Of a stretch of 64,000 bases of DNA, positions 14,970 to 26,150 are shown piece after piece. Made by a program: the position numbers and the translations under genes. Within the stretch, counting starts at the first letter, position 1. Each line of letters starts with the position of its first letter. The DNA is from Pampus argenteus (lineage: Eukaryota > Chordata > Actinopteri > Scombriformes > Stromateidae). The stretch covers positions 20,860,001-20,924,000 of the forward strand of contig CM072870.1 in assembly GCA_036937835.1 (NCBI GenBank), read 5' to 3'. The notes beneath the pieces were generated by a model, which did no database searches, was not told where the DNA came from, and worked only from the letters and a program-made list of their open reading frames with translations.

Positions 14970-16249
14970 GTCTCTAATAGTAACAGTTAGTTATTATAGA
15001 GGATTATTACGACACTACAAGCTATGTTTCTGGTATATTGTATGCAGTATTTGACAAAGTACGCTATCATTCACTGTCACCAATGTTGCATTCACAGCGT
15101 GTTTTATTTACCAAATATACTCTATACTATATATATATTTTTGTTATTATTAAAAAACTTGGATGTCTCGTGTGTCAATAGTTTCAGTTCTTTCAATGTC
15201 AAACTCGTATCTCATTTTTTCTTACCCGCTCCCTAACAGGCACAACATTTGAAATGAACACATACCCAATTTGACAAAAGTCAGTGTCATCCATATATTC
15301 AGACACCTAGTGGAGTGAAGCGCCGTCTCAGAAGCTAAATCTCTGCTCCGCTGCCTACAAATATTTTACCATAGCTTAGCTGCCCCACTAAAATCTGCAC
15401 TTGTGTGCACTCCATTGCCCCTTCATCTTGCTTTGAAAACACCACTGGATTAGAGGCCCGTTGTCTCAGGACTCAGGCTGGCTTGACTCCTCGGCGACGC
15501 GGGTCTCATGCCTGTGTCATGTTGTGGGAATAGTCGACAGGAAGAGAGAGAGAGAGAGAGAGATTTAAACAGTTCGAGGGTACAGTCTCTCTTCAGGGAA
15601 GAGCCACTGCAGGCTCTGAAAGGGCCTGTGAGCGAGCCTTCATGCATTTTCATCAACAGTGATATCATTCAAAGGGAATGCAATTCAGGTTGGTTTGAAT
15701 GAATACATTAAGTAACAAGGGGCAGACGTTTATTTAGATTGTGCTGTATAGTCAATGTTTAGGCTGCGCATGGCTGAGCGAAATGGCTTCGTGTGCTTTT
15801 GATATTTTTTTTATATATATATATTCCATGTAAGTGACTCTACCTCATTTTTTATTTCTAGCACTCTAAAACAAATTTGAATGTATGAATAAACGCATGC
15901 AATCACATGCCTGCGAGATCCCCAAAACTAGAACCACATGAATATTTTGTGTATAAGTTGTGTTTCCACTTGAAAAGCGAGTCAATTGTCTTTGGGGTTT
16001 TTTTTGTTTTTTTGTTTTTTTTTTGGCGTGTAAAGGGAACATTATCAGGCAGAGACGTCTCCATCACCATATTCCTTTTAGCTAATTAAATTGCTATGAA
16101 TCCTGCTATCACAGTGTTAGCACCACCAATATATGATGGCAGTCTTTATTGAAATGATTTCCACGGGTGTTTGTCTCACTCCTGGCTCTGTGTCAGGCTT
16201 TTAGGAAGAGAGATGGAGAGAAAGAGGCGGGGAGAGAGAGAGAGTTGGA

Positions 16250-16346
16250 GGGGGGGGGGGGGGGGGTGTCGTGGAGTAGGGGGAGGAGGGGGGGAGGGGG
16301 GGTGTCGTGGAGTAGGGGGAGGAGGGGGGGAGGGGGGGTGTCGTTG
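16250..16346 (+). repeat. G-rich minisatellite, 36-bp period, with a 17-nt G run
   Basis: The word TGTCGT recurs at 16267, 16303 and 16339, spaced exactly 36 bp. Between copies lie GTGGAGTAGGGGGAGGAGG and further G runs. A run of 17 G precedes the array. G-quadruplex formation is likely on this strand. Confidence 0.9.
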
Positions 16347-16574
16347 GGGAAAGAGAATATGAAATTGATTAGTGAGCTGGGATGGAAAATAAAGACTTCA
16401 TCAGGATCACTTTGTGCAGTCCTCACAATCAGCTGTGAAACAATGCAGCTTCCCTAATGAGGACAGAGAGGCAGGGACTGTGTGTGTGTGTGTGTGTGTA
16501 TCTGTGTACCTGCATGATATTTGTGTGTGTTTTGCTGCGTTGTGCCACTGAAATGAAAGTGTAAAGGATCAGAA

Positions 16575-16618
16575 AGAGAGAGAGAGAGAGAGAGAGAGAC
16601 ATAGAGAGAGAGAGAGAG
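16575..16618. repeat. (GA)n microsatellite
   Basis: GA run interrupted once by CATA. Confidence 0.95.
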
Positions 16619-16711
16619 CGTACTGACAGTGTTTGTGTCACATTCACTCAGATCCTCTGCATCTACCGCGAGAGTTTCTCAATCAAAACCACAAACTAAA
16701 CGAACGTCCTT

Positions 16712-16906
<195 letters not shown>

Positions 16907-17565
16907 TTTTAAATTTACTAACTTTACTTTTTACATCTCATAAATAAAAAAGAAACCCGAAACAACCAAATAGAATATAGTTTTCTTACAAATTTGGTAA
17001 TCAACAAAATATAATTAATATTTGGTGTTTATACAAACTATCAGTGTCGTGCAGGTTTGTCCATAGTTGTATTCATGACACAATAACAAAACATCGTGTT
17101 AATTTAATCTGTACTTTTTTGGTAAAGAAATAAATTAGTTCTTTCAACGAGCTTTGAGCAGAAGTGTCTTTAATATGTTTTTAGTTCAGCTCTGGTGTGT
17201 GATAAGCAGTATTTAGAAAAAAAAATATTTGGAAAAGATGTAAAAATGTACAAATATATATATTTTCTGTTATTATATGATCCTTTGTTCTCTCTATAGC
17301 ACCTTTATGGAGCATAACTAGACATCTGCACGTCTCTTTATGCATTTAAGGAAGCCTGTCAAGCTTTAGTTGTTTTAGTTTTTATTGCTACTCGTAAGTA
17401 GAAATTGATTTTAATTTTAATTTTTTTTATTATTATTATTATTATTTTTTTTTTTTTGCATTTGTGTTTTGCACCAGTGTAGTTTGATCTACATCAGATA
17501 ATAATACCAAACTAATATAGAAAATATCCAGTTTAAGAAGTACAAATACAATGAAGTTCATGTTT

Positions 17566-17567
<2 letters not shown>

Positions 17568-17611
<44 letters not shown>

Positions 17612-17632
17612 TGTGTGTGTGTGTGTGCGTGT
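17568..17632. repeat. (GT)n microsatellite, 65 bp
   Basis: GT run with a TA and a GC interruption. It is the longest GT repeat in the window. Confidence 0.95.
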
Positions 17633-18944
17633 CTGAAAAATCCATAAATAAAATCAATCATTAAGGTTCTCACTTAAAATATTCTCTTTTGAGCTCAATC
17701 TCTATCTCTCATGGACTCTCATGGTTAAAGTGTGCGGTTGATGCTCACCCTGCAGCTTATGACACCTTGTAACATGTATGCAGCCATGTGCTTGTTGCTA
17801 CGGGAACATTAACCAGCCCGACCTGCTCCGTACACCTGAAAAAAACCTACTGAGATACATTCAATAAAACCTGCAGTGGAGCCATGACAGAGATGCTGAG
17901 CAGAAACAGTAATAACACTGAAACAATTATTGACACAAAAAATAAAAAAAATAAAACAATCTCGCAGTGCAAACGATAATAAATCAAAATAAATTTACAG
18001 AATAATCACAACTGAACGGTATTCTCCATTTTCTAAATTTGCCTTTTTTTTTTAGAGCCTCTTTAATTCACCATCAGGGTGCCAATAACTCTGTGAGCCA
18101 CTATATTTATAACACTTCAATACACAGGAGCGCCATTGAAAGTCTAATTGTGAAGTTCTTATTATCGACACCATGGACAGTTGTGAGATTCATTAAACTC
18201 AAAGTCTCCAACCGTGAGGGAAAGATACGCACCAAACTGGGGCATGTCGCAACAGCCAATCAAGAGCAGGCACCATCAGGCAAAGCAACCTATCAGGAGG
18301 CTGCTCCGGGTCGTGCTGACGAATCACTCAAAACTTTTTTTTTTTTTTTCTTCTTCTTCTTCTTCTCCTTACTTATCTCTGTGCTGATAGAGTATTCTGA
18401 CTGGATGTGAGTACGGCTGCATCGCCACCGTGTTGCTCTCTCCTGGTTATTTTGGTACGGTAGAGAAACTGTGGCTGACTCCTGGAAGAAACCCTCTGGC
18501 GACTGCTATTTATAGGGAAGACACACAGTCACATTTGCATCTGGAGATTATGAGAGAGGGGAAAAGACGAGAGAGAGAGAGAGAATGAGAGGAAATGCAT
18601 GAAGGATGCAGTCAATTTAAAAAAAAAAAAAAATTATTTATCCCATAACCCAAGTCACTTCTTTCCAGGACAAATATTAGAAGAAGGAAGAATTGTAAAA
18701 GAGACTTTGACCAGATTCTCTTTTTTTTTTTCTTCCTCCACCTTGAAAAAAAGACAAGGCTGACCCAAATTGAATTAAATCGATTTGGATTCTCCCGAGC
18801 CGGCTTTTTTCCACCGTGTACACAATATTATCCTCCATTTCCTGTGACGGCGCCATGAGCAGCACATGCTACTCAGCTCCTTATAAGAATACTCCGGGCC
18901 TACCGTATCGATTCATGCATTTCAATAATTGAGCCACCAATGCA

Positions 18945-18967
18945 GAACAATGACGTCCCTATTGTTC
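18945..18967. promoter_or_regulatory. Inverted SOX-like sites
   Basis: GAACAAT and ATTGTTC form a perfect inverted pair with a 9-bp spacer that contains a CRE-like TGACGTC when the bordering T is included. The surrounding sequence is not repetitive. Motif evidence only. Confidence 0.25.
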
Positions 18968-19401
18968 CCATTTGTGCCGCTGAAAGTGCATCCCCTTTAA
19001 AGGCCTGCTCATGGTGGGGTGGGGGTGGGGGGTGGGGTAAATGAATAACCATGAGCTCAGCAGAATATGTATGGATTCAGATGGAGACAGCGATGCTGAT
19101 TAAAGCCTGGATATATTCAGGATTCTTCAGGAAGAAAATGGTGAAAAGAGAAAAAAGAGAAAATGTGTTGATGTCTTAAACACATTTTCTGCCTGTGCGC
19201 GTTTGCTGTGTTTGAAGTTGCGTGTGGAGCTCGGATGTGATCTGCATGAAGCTCAAAGTGTGCAGCGTGCTCGTTCAACATGAGATGGAACGCACAAAAA
19301 GCACACACACACAACCACACGGCTCACTACGTCACTCAGAGAATCATAGAGAAGTGCAGCAGGGCCTCTCAGACAGATCACAGCACCTTAATCTCTCGCT
19401 G

Positions 19402-19475
19402 CACACACATACACACACACAATGAGTATATGTGCTCATTTCCAGGGTGTGTATGTGTGTGTGTGTGTGTGTATG
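19402..19475. repeat. AC-run / GT-run inverted pair with nested hairpin
   Basis: An AC run at 19402-19420 is followed by ATGAG...CTCAT inverted pentamers and a GT run at 19447-19471. The halves can fold back on each other. Confidence 0.7.
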
Positions 19476-22400
19476 CACACCACATGTAGCCAAAACATCC
19501 AAGTGACCATTTCTGGACTTTTAGGCATGTTTGGGTTCGGCGACACATTAAGACGACATAATTAAAGAGCAGGGTTGAAATGTGAAACGAGTTGTGTTCC
19601 TGTTCAAATGAGTCCATTTACATCAGCGTTGTTGTTGTTGTTGTTGACACTATTTTATTTTTTTGTTTTTTGGATGGCAGCTTAAGATATAAGTATGTTA
19701 ATGTGTGTTTACCCCCATTCACTGCAAGGGCACGGACGCATTGAGTGTGGTGGAGCACGCAGTCGTGTGGTGGAAGAGGGCTGAATGGGGAGAGAAGTAA
19801 GGAAGAGAGGAAGAAATAGGGAGAAAAAGATGGAGGTAGGGAGAGAGGGAGGGAGGGAGGGAGGGAGGAGAGGGGAGGGAGGGGGTGGCGTATACATTAT
19901 TAACTACGACTTCATCACATGTTCCCAGTTTCTTGGGGACTTATTATTCTGAGGCGCTTTAATGAATAACAAGAAGAGAGGGCAGAGGGAGAGAAGGCGA
20001 AAAGGGAGTGATTGATGAAGCAAGTGCAGACACCGCCACCAGCTGGCTGGCTCCAGTACTGCTCCACAAACAGGGATCCCACATGGATCTAATGTTTGTA
20101 AAAAAATAAAAAAAATAAAAATAAAATAGCCACAGAGGGCAACAACCTCTAAAGTGTCCCCGGCATTAGCATCTGACAAGGTCTCCTTCTGCCACGCTGC
20201 ATATAGATTGGGATTTTCTTTGTCAAGGATACTTGTCAAGTGGATGCATGACAGCCAGATTTCATGAGGTTGGACATCGAGGCGGGTGCTCAGTAAAGCC
20301 TCCCAGTGGGTGTGTGCGTGTGTGTGTGTGTGTGTGTGCAGGAGGGAGAAAGAAAAGTATGTTTGAGTTAGAGCAAGTCTATGTGCTTGAGTGTGTTTGT
20401 GTTTGCAGGTATGTGTGTGTGTGTGTGTGTAAAAGAAAATTGCAGGGTAAGATTTGCTGTATCCAAGGTGACCGCTGCCTTTTTCTCTCTCTCTCTCCCT
20501 CTCTCCCTCTCTCTCTCTCTCTGTCTCTCTAAGAGCGGGTGGGGGCATTTCTGATCACCAGTGTCCTACTTTCCACAAGTTTATCCTCTCATGTAAGAGA
20601 AATGGACATTTCTGTGTAATTCCCCGCCATATTACTCACTGTCCACCGGTTGTTACAAATGCAGAAGAGAGAGAGAGAGAGAGAGAGATAGAAGAAAAGG
20701 AAAAGAAAGTTAGGTGGGGGGGTTGGAGGCAGGGCTTCTTTTCACATGCTTCTCGCAACCTCGGGTCATATTGATAGTTTGTGTTTTGTACTTTGCCTTT
20801 TAGTGTTGGCAATGTGATGTAGTGTTTGCGAGCGTGCTGCATATCTGGGTTTTTTTTAGACAAAAACTACCTACAAAGAGTTACTGCACGCTGCGGGGAA
20901 AGAAGAACGAAGGGAGAGTGAGTGAGAAAGGGGGAAAAGAAAAAAAGGATGGGATATCAGAGGTTGTCAGGTCCATTTACAGAGCAGTGGGATTCAGGCC
21001 TGTGAGCTCCCTGCTGCTGCCTTTCATTTGGACTCAGAGGGGAAAAAGTGCAGCATGTTTCGAGGGCCATTGTAGAGGAGCTCATAAGACAAGAACAGCT
21101 TTTACACTTTTACCCGATGCCTTCATCTCAGCCCGCCTTTTTCCTGTCTTCTGTTCATACTGAGTGATGAAGTGGCAGCTCACAACACACACACACACAC
21201 ACACGCACACTGCCTACGTGTCCAAAACCCCGGCTGCTCTTTCATAGCAAAGTGTTTCCTTATAGATAAAGACACTCAGTGAGGCCGTTGAGTGTGTTTT
21301 TAATTGATTAATTCGTTGGGTTTAGTGCCATGAGTCCTGCGTGTGCAGACAAAGAAGCTGATTTACAATATGTGCGCTGCAGTTTTACAGTGTTGCTCAT
21401 AACTTTAGATATAATGCAAAGCAGAGTGACTCTATTCAAGGCTTTGTATAAATATTAAGTTAACCAAAAAGTAATATGTATATACATATAAGTCTGTAAT
21501 AGTCACATAACCAACATTTATTTTTACAAAGAAAATAGTAAAAATATGTTGAAATTAATGTAAATAAACTGAACATGAATACCAGAAAAATTATGTCTTA
21601 AATAATTAATTGATTATTTAATCAACAGAAGTTAATCTGCAAGTATTATTAAAAAAATTAAAAGTATTTGTTTGAGCAAATATGTTTAGATCCAGCTTCT
21701 TAATTATGAAGATTTCTTTCTTTTAGAGTATCTGTTACAATAGATAGATAGAAAGTTTCAAATGCAAAAGGTTTTATGTTACATTATGTTGACCAAACTA
21801 TTAATCAATAATCCGCAGATTAAATCAGGAATAAGAAGTTGCAGCGTTAAATTAAAAACAAATGTCTGCAAAACGTATGAACCAAGCAAAATATCAAACA
21901 AACAATCAATAAACTATAAAGAGACAGAGTGTGAGGAAATGTTTCACTCAAAAGGGGCAGAAAAAGGAAGTCGAAGTCGAGCGGCGATAAATGAAACGAC
22001 AGGGAACATTAATAAAGTTTCAGTCGTCGCCACTCCGGATCAGAAGCAAACGTGGAAACGTTAGTGAAAGGTGACGTCTTGTCAAAAGTCAAACAGCGGC
22101 TCTGCTGTAATAGCTCCAAAACATCGACAGACAGTCTCCCACAAATGACCACAGTCTGGCCTGGTCCTCGTCATCTTTATTTTGTAACCCTAACCCCGTC
22201 TGCAGCTGTTTTTTTTTTTTTTGCAGCCCTTTGATTTTCCTTTTTGTTCTCAACAATCAGGCCAACTGGTACTGTGTTGCACAAAAAGGCTGCTACTTGT
22301 CCCCTCTGATGTGTGACAGCTTAACTGTTTCTCTGCTCGGCCAAAGACTGAGTGCAGCAAACAAGCAGCAAAGTCCCAGAGATTCAGCTGGGTGACTACC

Positions 22401-22640
22401 GACAAGCCAGACTTGATAGACGTGGCTAACCGTGTTTATTACGCAGGGGGCGGGGGTTAAAGGTCACGTATTTCCTAATAACCTGAAGTGGGGCACGCCG
22501 TCGCGGCTGGCTCGGAGAGGAAAGGCGGAGGCGGACGAGAGCGGCTGTCGCACTGGTTTCCTCAGAAGAAGAAAGGAGAGAAGCGGTGGCAGAGTTTGAG
22601 TTTAAGAGTTTTGGGAATTTGGAGGCTCTACACCTGTAAC

Positions 22641-22650
22641 CTGTCAATCA
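22641..22650 (-). promoter_or_regulatory. PBX-MEIS/PREP composite motif
   Basis: CTGTCAATCA on the plus strand is TGATTGACAG on the minus strand, the standard PBX-PREP/MEIS composite. A further CTGTCA lies 5 bp downstream, and ATTAATCTTAATT follows about 55 bp further on. The surrounding 22440-22790 block is unique sequence. Function is inferred from motif only. Confidence 0.3.
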
Positions 22651-24469
22651 AAGCCTGTCATCACCCATCTCGGCCATTCATCATGTTGGTTAAAATCATT
22701 AATCTTAATTCCTCCCCCAGAAGCAACTGGTTGCAGACGGGATCCAGGCCTGTCTCGGTAGCAAAGCTTACATCTTACATCCAATCTTAAAAGTCTGCAG
22801 TCGCTCACAAAACTCTTCTCTTTTGAGAGCCAGGGTTGTAAGCACACACGTGTGCAATAAGAGCAGTGGAATATATAAACGTATCAGTTAGTTCTCCAGG
22901 TGATGAAAACCAGGATGAGTTCACATGCAGCCTCCAGACGAAATCATCTATCAAACTGTTGTACGAGACTGAACGAAAAAGATCACACGAGCGAACCAGA
23001 AAGCAATGGGTTTGTACGCCGGCTGCAGCAGAGGTAATCTCCCCAGACTTGGCTTTATTGCCTCTCTCAGTCCTATAATGATGTTAAGACTCTGGGCTGC
23101 TTCGGTTTGTTGTGCTTCCACTCCCCAGCCAGCCTCCATTTAGCTTTGGGGGAAGAAGGTGATATTGGCCAGTTCTGCATTGAAATGTTCCCGTAACAGG
23201 TTAAAGCTGTTTGCACACTGAAGGAAGGCGTGCAAACAAAACATATACCTGATGAACCTGCATTTATTGGCCTATACATATAAATAAATCACAAATTCAT
23301 GTTAGCTCACAGTTTTCAGCAGCTCTATGGAGTCATGTTGTAGCGCCTGACCCACCCAATGGGCAAACGCTTGTTAAAGGCAATGAAAAGACTAAAAATT
23401 TCCAAATATTTAGCAACTTGGGGTCTTACTTTTAGCTGGCATTTTTTGGTCAGTTATTATATTCACCAGCGCCGAGATATCGGAAAACATTGCAACATCC
23501 CTACAATTAATCCCCACGAGGCCATAAATGAGCAGTCAGATGATCAGACAGGTTGTAAACAAGCCGACGGATTATCAAAAGCACTTTAATTGGAGGTGAA
23601 ACTGGAAGCGAGGGCATCCTTAAAGTCTGTAATAAACTCATATGATGACTAAAGCTGCACCAAGGTTATATATCGAAGTGGAATTTCCCTTTAATAACAT
23701 TGCGATGTTTCGGTGGATTAAGTGGGTGTAAAGATGTTTCGGTACGTGTTACTTGTTGGCACACAACATAAAATAAATGATGCAATTACTTAAAAGCTAC
23801 TATACATCCCTTTACTCTGTGACCGTGTGTGTGTGTGTGTGTGTGTGTGTGGTCGCTCTTCATGGCTTCTCTTTCCTGAATTTATCATGTCACATAAACT
23901 CATAGTTGCTTAACTCTTCAGGGGGCATTTTTTAAGAGAGCTTTCACACACACACACACACACACACACAGAAGCGAAACACCAGCAGTGCTTCGTGGGT
24001 TCAACAGTTCACATGGTCACCTTGTGAACTATCCTTCAACCTCTGTTCGACATCAGTGGTCCCTCTCCTCTAAAGGGAGCCGAAGGGAGAGGACTTAAAT
24101 GAAATAATAAATATCCACAGTATGGCTCCCACCAGTGCACCAGGCCACTCTGACCCCTCTCAGGACCTTCCAAACCAAGCAGGAAGAGCCAGCGAGGGGC
24201 AGCGAGTGGGAGGATGTAGGGGAGGGAGGGTCGCAAGCTGCTCAGGTGACCCAGGAAATGCCTAGAAAAGGATGGGGACCATCTGATTGTTTCAGTCGGG
24301 GGGCCAAAAAGTGAACGGCCGGAGAGTTGGAGCTGTGGTCAACAGAAAAACTGGAGCCGTAGCTGAGCTGTTGAAAGCCAACCTAAGCCGGACAGCTGGC
24401 AGACATCACAGAAAATATGTTTGTGTGTTTTGGACAAAGCAGGTCAGAGGGGGGCTGTGATCCAGGAGG

Positions 24470-24475
24470 GAGAGA

Positions 24476-24537
<62 letters not shown>
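24470..24537. repeat. (GA)n microsatellite, 68 bp
   Basis: GA run interrupted once by CA. The long Ser/Leu-rich minus-strand frames here come from this repeat. Confidence 0.97.
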
Positions 24538-24541
<4 letters not shown>

Positions 24542-24692
24542 AGAAGCAATAAAATAAGGAGATAAAAAGAAAAGTAAACTGTGGAAGAACAGCAAGAGAA
24601 AGAGGACACGTAACTAAACATAAGCTTTGAAGATCAACGAAATAAAGTCATTTCTGCAGCGTGAGCTTCTTTACTTTATGGCCTCGGAATAC

Positions 24693-24695
<3 letters not shown>

Positions 24696-24736
<41 letters not shown>
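24696..24736. repeat. (CA)n microsatellite
   Basis: Uninterrupted CA run of about 20 units. Confidence 0.97.
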
Positions 24737-24740
<4 letters not shown>

Positions 24741-25825
24741 CACAAGACCGATGCAGGATTTTAAAGCAAAACTTCTCACAGAGGTTGGGTGTTATCGCTC
24801 ATTCATCCACTTCTTGCAAAAGTATATTATCCTTAACAAGTGATATATGTCGACTCCTTTTTTGATCCTCCAATGCGTCCTTGACCCCAAACAGGACACC
24901 GTAGGAGTGACGTCTGCAGTTCCAGATGCTGCGGTCTGTGAAAACACGGTGTGGGCGAGCACCTCTTCTCTCTGAGGGCTCGAGTTCAGAGCTGTTATAA
25001 CATGAGAGGACAGCGGGATTAGGTGAAAACCTACAGCTGTGGCTGGAGAGTGTGTGTGTGTGTGTGTGTGTGTAGGGGAGAAAAAGAGGATACAAAAACT
25101 ATAAAGGATGGGTGTTAAATTGAAGGATGGAAAGATTGTGTTTGACATTTGTGCGCGAGGAGGTGCATGTGTGCATACGTGTGTGTGTGTGTGCACATAT
25201 GGAGGGTTGGCAGCTTAGTCGCTGATGACTGTAATTGTACTGGGCAGGTTTCAGTCATGGATGTGTGGAGGTATGTGGATGTAAATGTGAATGTCACTGG
25301 AGGGCGATCAGGCTCAGGTGACCTTCGCTGGATGTATGTGTGCGTTTAAACCAACAATGCGTCTGTGCCTTTTTACGCTGTCAACACGACGCTCGCATCC
25401 CCCACAGGACTAAGATTGCAATTCATTACTTTATTTAAACACTACAAAACTAATACTAGAGTATTATATAAGACACATATGCTTTCTTTCTCCGAGCGAG
25501 TCACTGCAAGCTGACGCATTACTTCAGACATATTTCAGAGGGTATACATATATCTCCATGTAGGTGGTGCATGGATTGGATTAATTAAAAAAGGAAATTG
25601 AAATGTGTGTGTGTGTGTGTGTGTGTGCGTGTGTGAAAACATGGAAGCGGCGTCAAATAGTCGTCCTGAACGGTATCCAAGTCCAGCTGTTTGCCAAAAC
25701 ACATGCCAGGAACTAAATATCCAACTCAACTTACATCAACCTACGTCCAAAACATCAGAATCAAAAATCCCTGATGAATCGCTGCTACAAAGTGAGCTAA
25801 TTCAAGCACAGGAAACACACAGCTC

Positions 25826-25857
<32 letters not shown>

Positions 25858-26150
25858 GTTGGGTTTTTTTTTTTTCTCGGTTTTGATATTTAACATTAAC
25901 GATCACAAATGCGACGTGATGGTTTTTGATTTGCTCACAGCTACCACAGTGTTTTCCGTCTCTCTCCCATCCGGGGACATGCTTCAGTACAGCGCGTTTC
26001 TAAACAGCCTGTCTATGAGTGTGGGTGGGGGGGGGTTAGTTTGTTTTACTGTCCCAGCAGGGGGGCTGATGGGAGTCAACTGGGGTCAGGGCAAGCTGAG
26101 GCTTCATAGCAGCACTTTGACAGAGGGGGCGTAGCCTCTTCAGACCCCAC

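Larger units (their letters stand above)
8546..16160. other. Intergenic stretch rich in CA/GT, CT and TTC microsatellites
   Basis: No supported gene. It has (CA)n at 8546-8564, 11401-11422 and 14203-14237; (GT)n at 8773-8811, 9144-9173 and 12070-12094; (TTC)n at 9496-9519; (CT)n at 10954-10986; a 25-nt T run at 12890-12914; and (ATT)n at 14946-14969. The stretches 14340-14580 and 14690-14870 are unique and GC-richer, with no family recognised. Confidence 0.7.
17651..24440. other. Intergenic stretch with scattered microsatellites and possible regulatory blocks
   Basis: No supported gene. Repeats include (GT)n at 20311-20339, 20410-20430 and 23825-23851, (CT)n at 20484-20529, (GA)n at 20666-20688 and (CA)n at 23945-23970. 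Unique motif-bearing blocks lie at 18880-19010 (inverted SOX-like sites) and 22440-22790 (PBX/MEIS composite). Confidence 0.7.
24441..26150. other. Intergenic microsatellite-rich stretch
   Basis: No supported gene. It carries (GA)n at 24470-24537, (CA)n at 24696-24736, and (GT)n at 25051-25073, 25604-25635 and 25827-25857. All longer open frames here are translations of these repeats. Confidence 0.75.

Noticed and set aside
19904..20548. 214-codon minus-strand open frame
   Set aside because: It is driven by GA and CA/GT microsatellites (Thr-His and Glu-Arg runs) with no protein family signal.
22184..22196. Telomere-like AACCCTAACCCC
   Set aside because: Only about two units, which is expected by chance. 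It is not an interstitial telomeric array.
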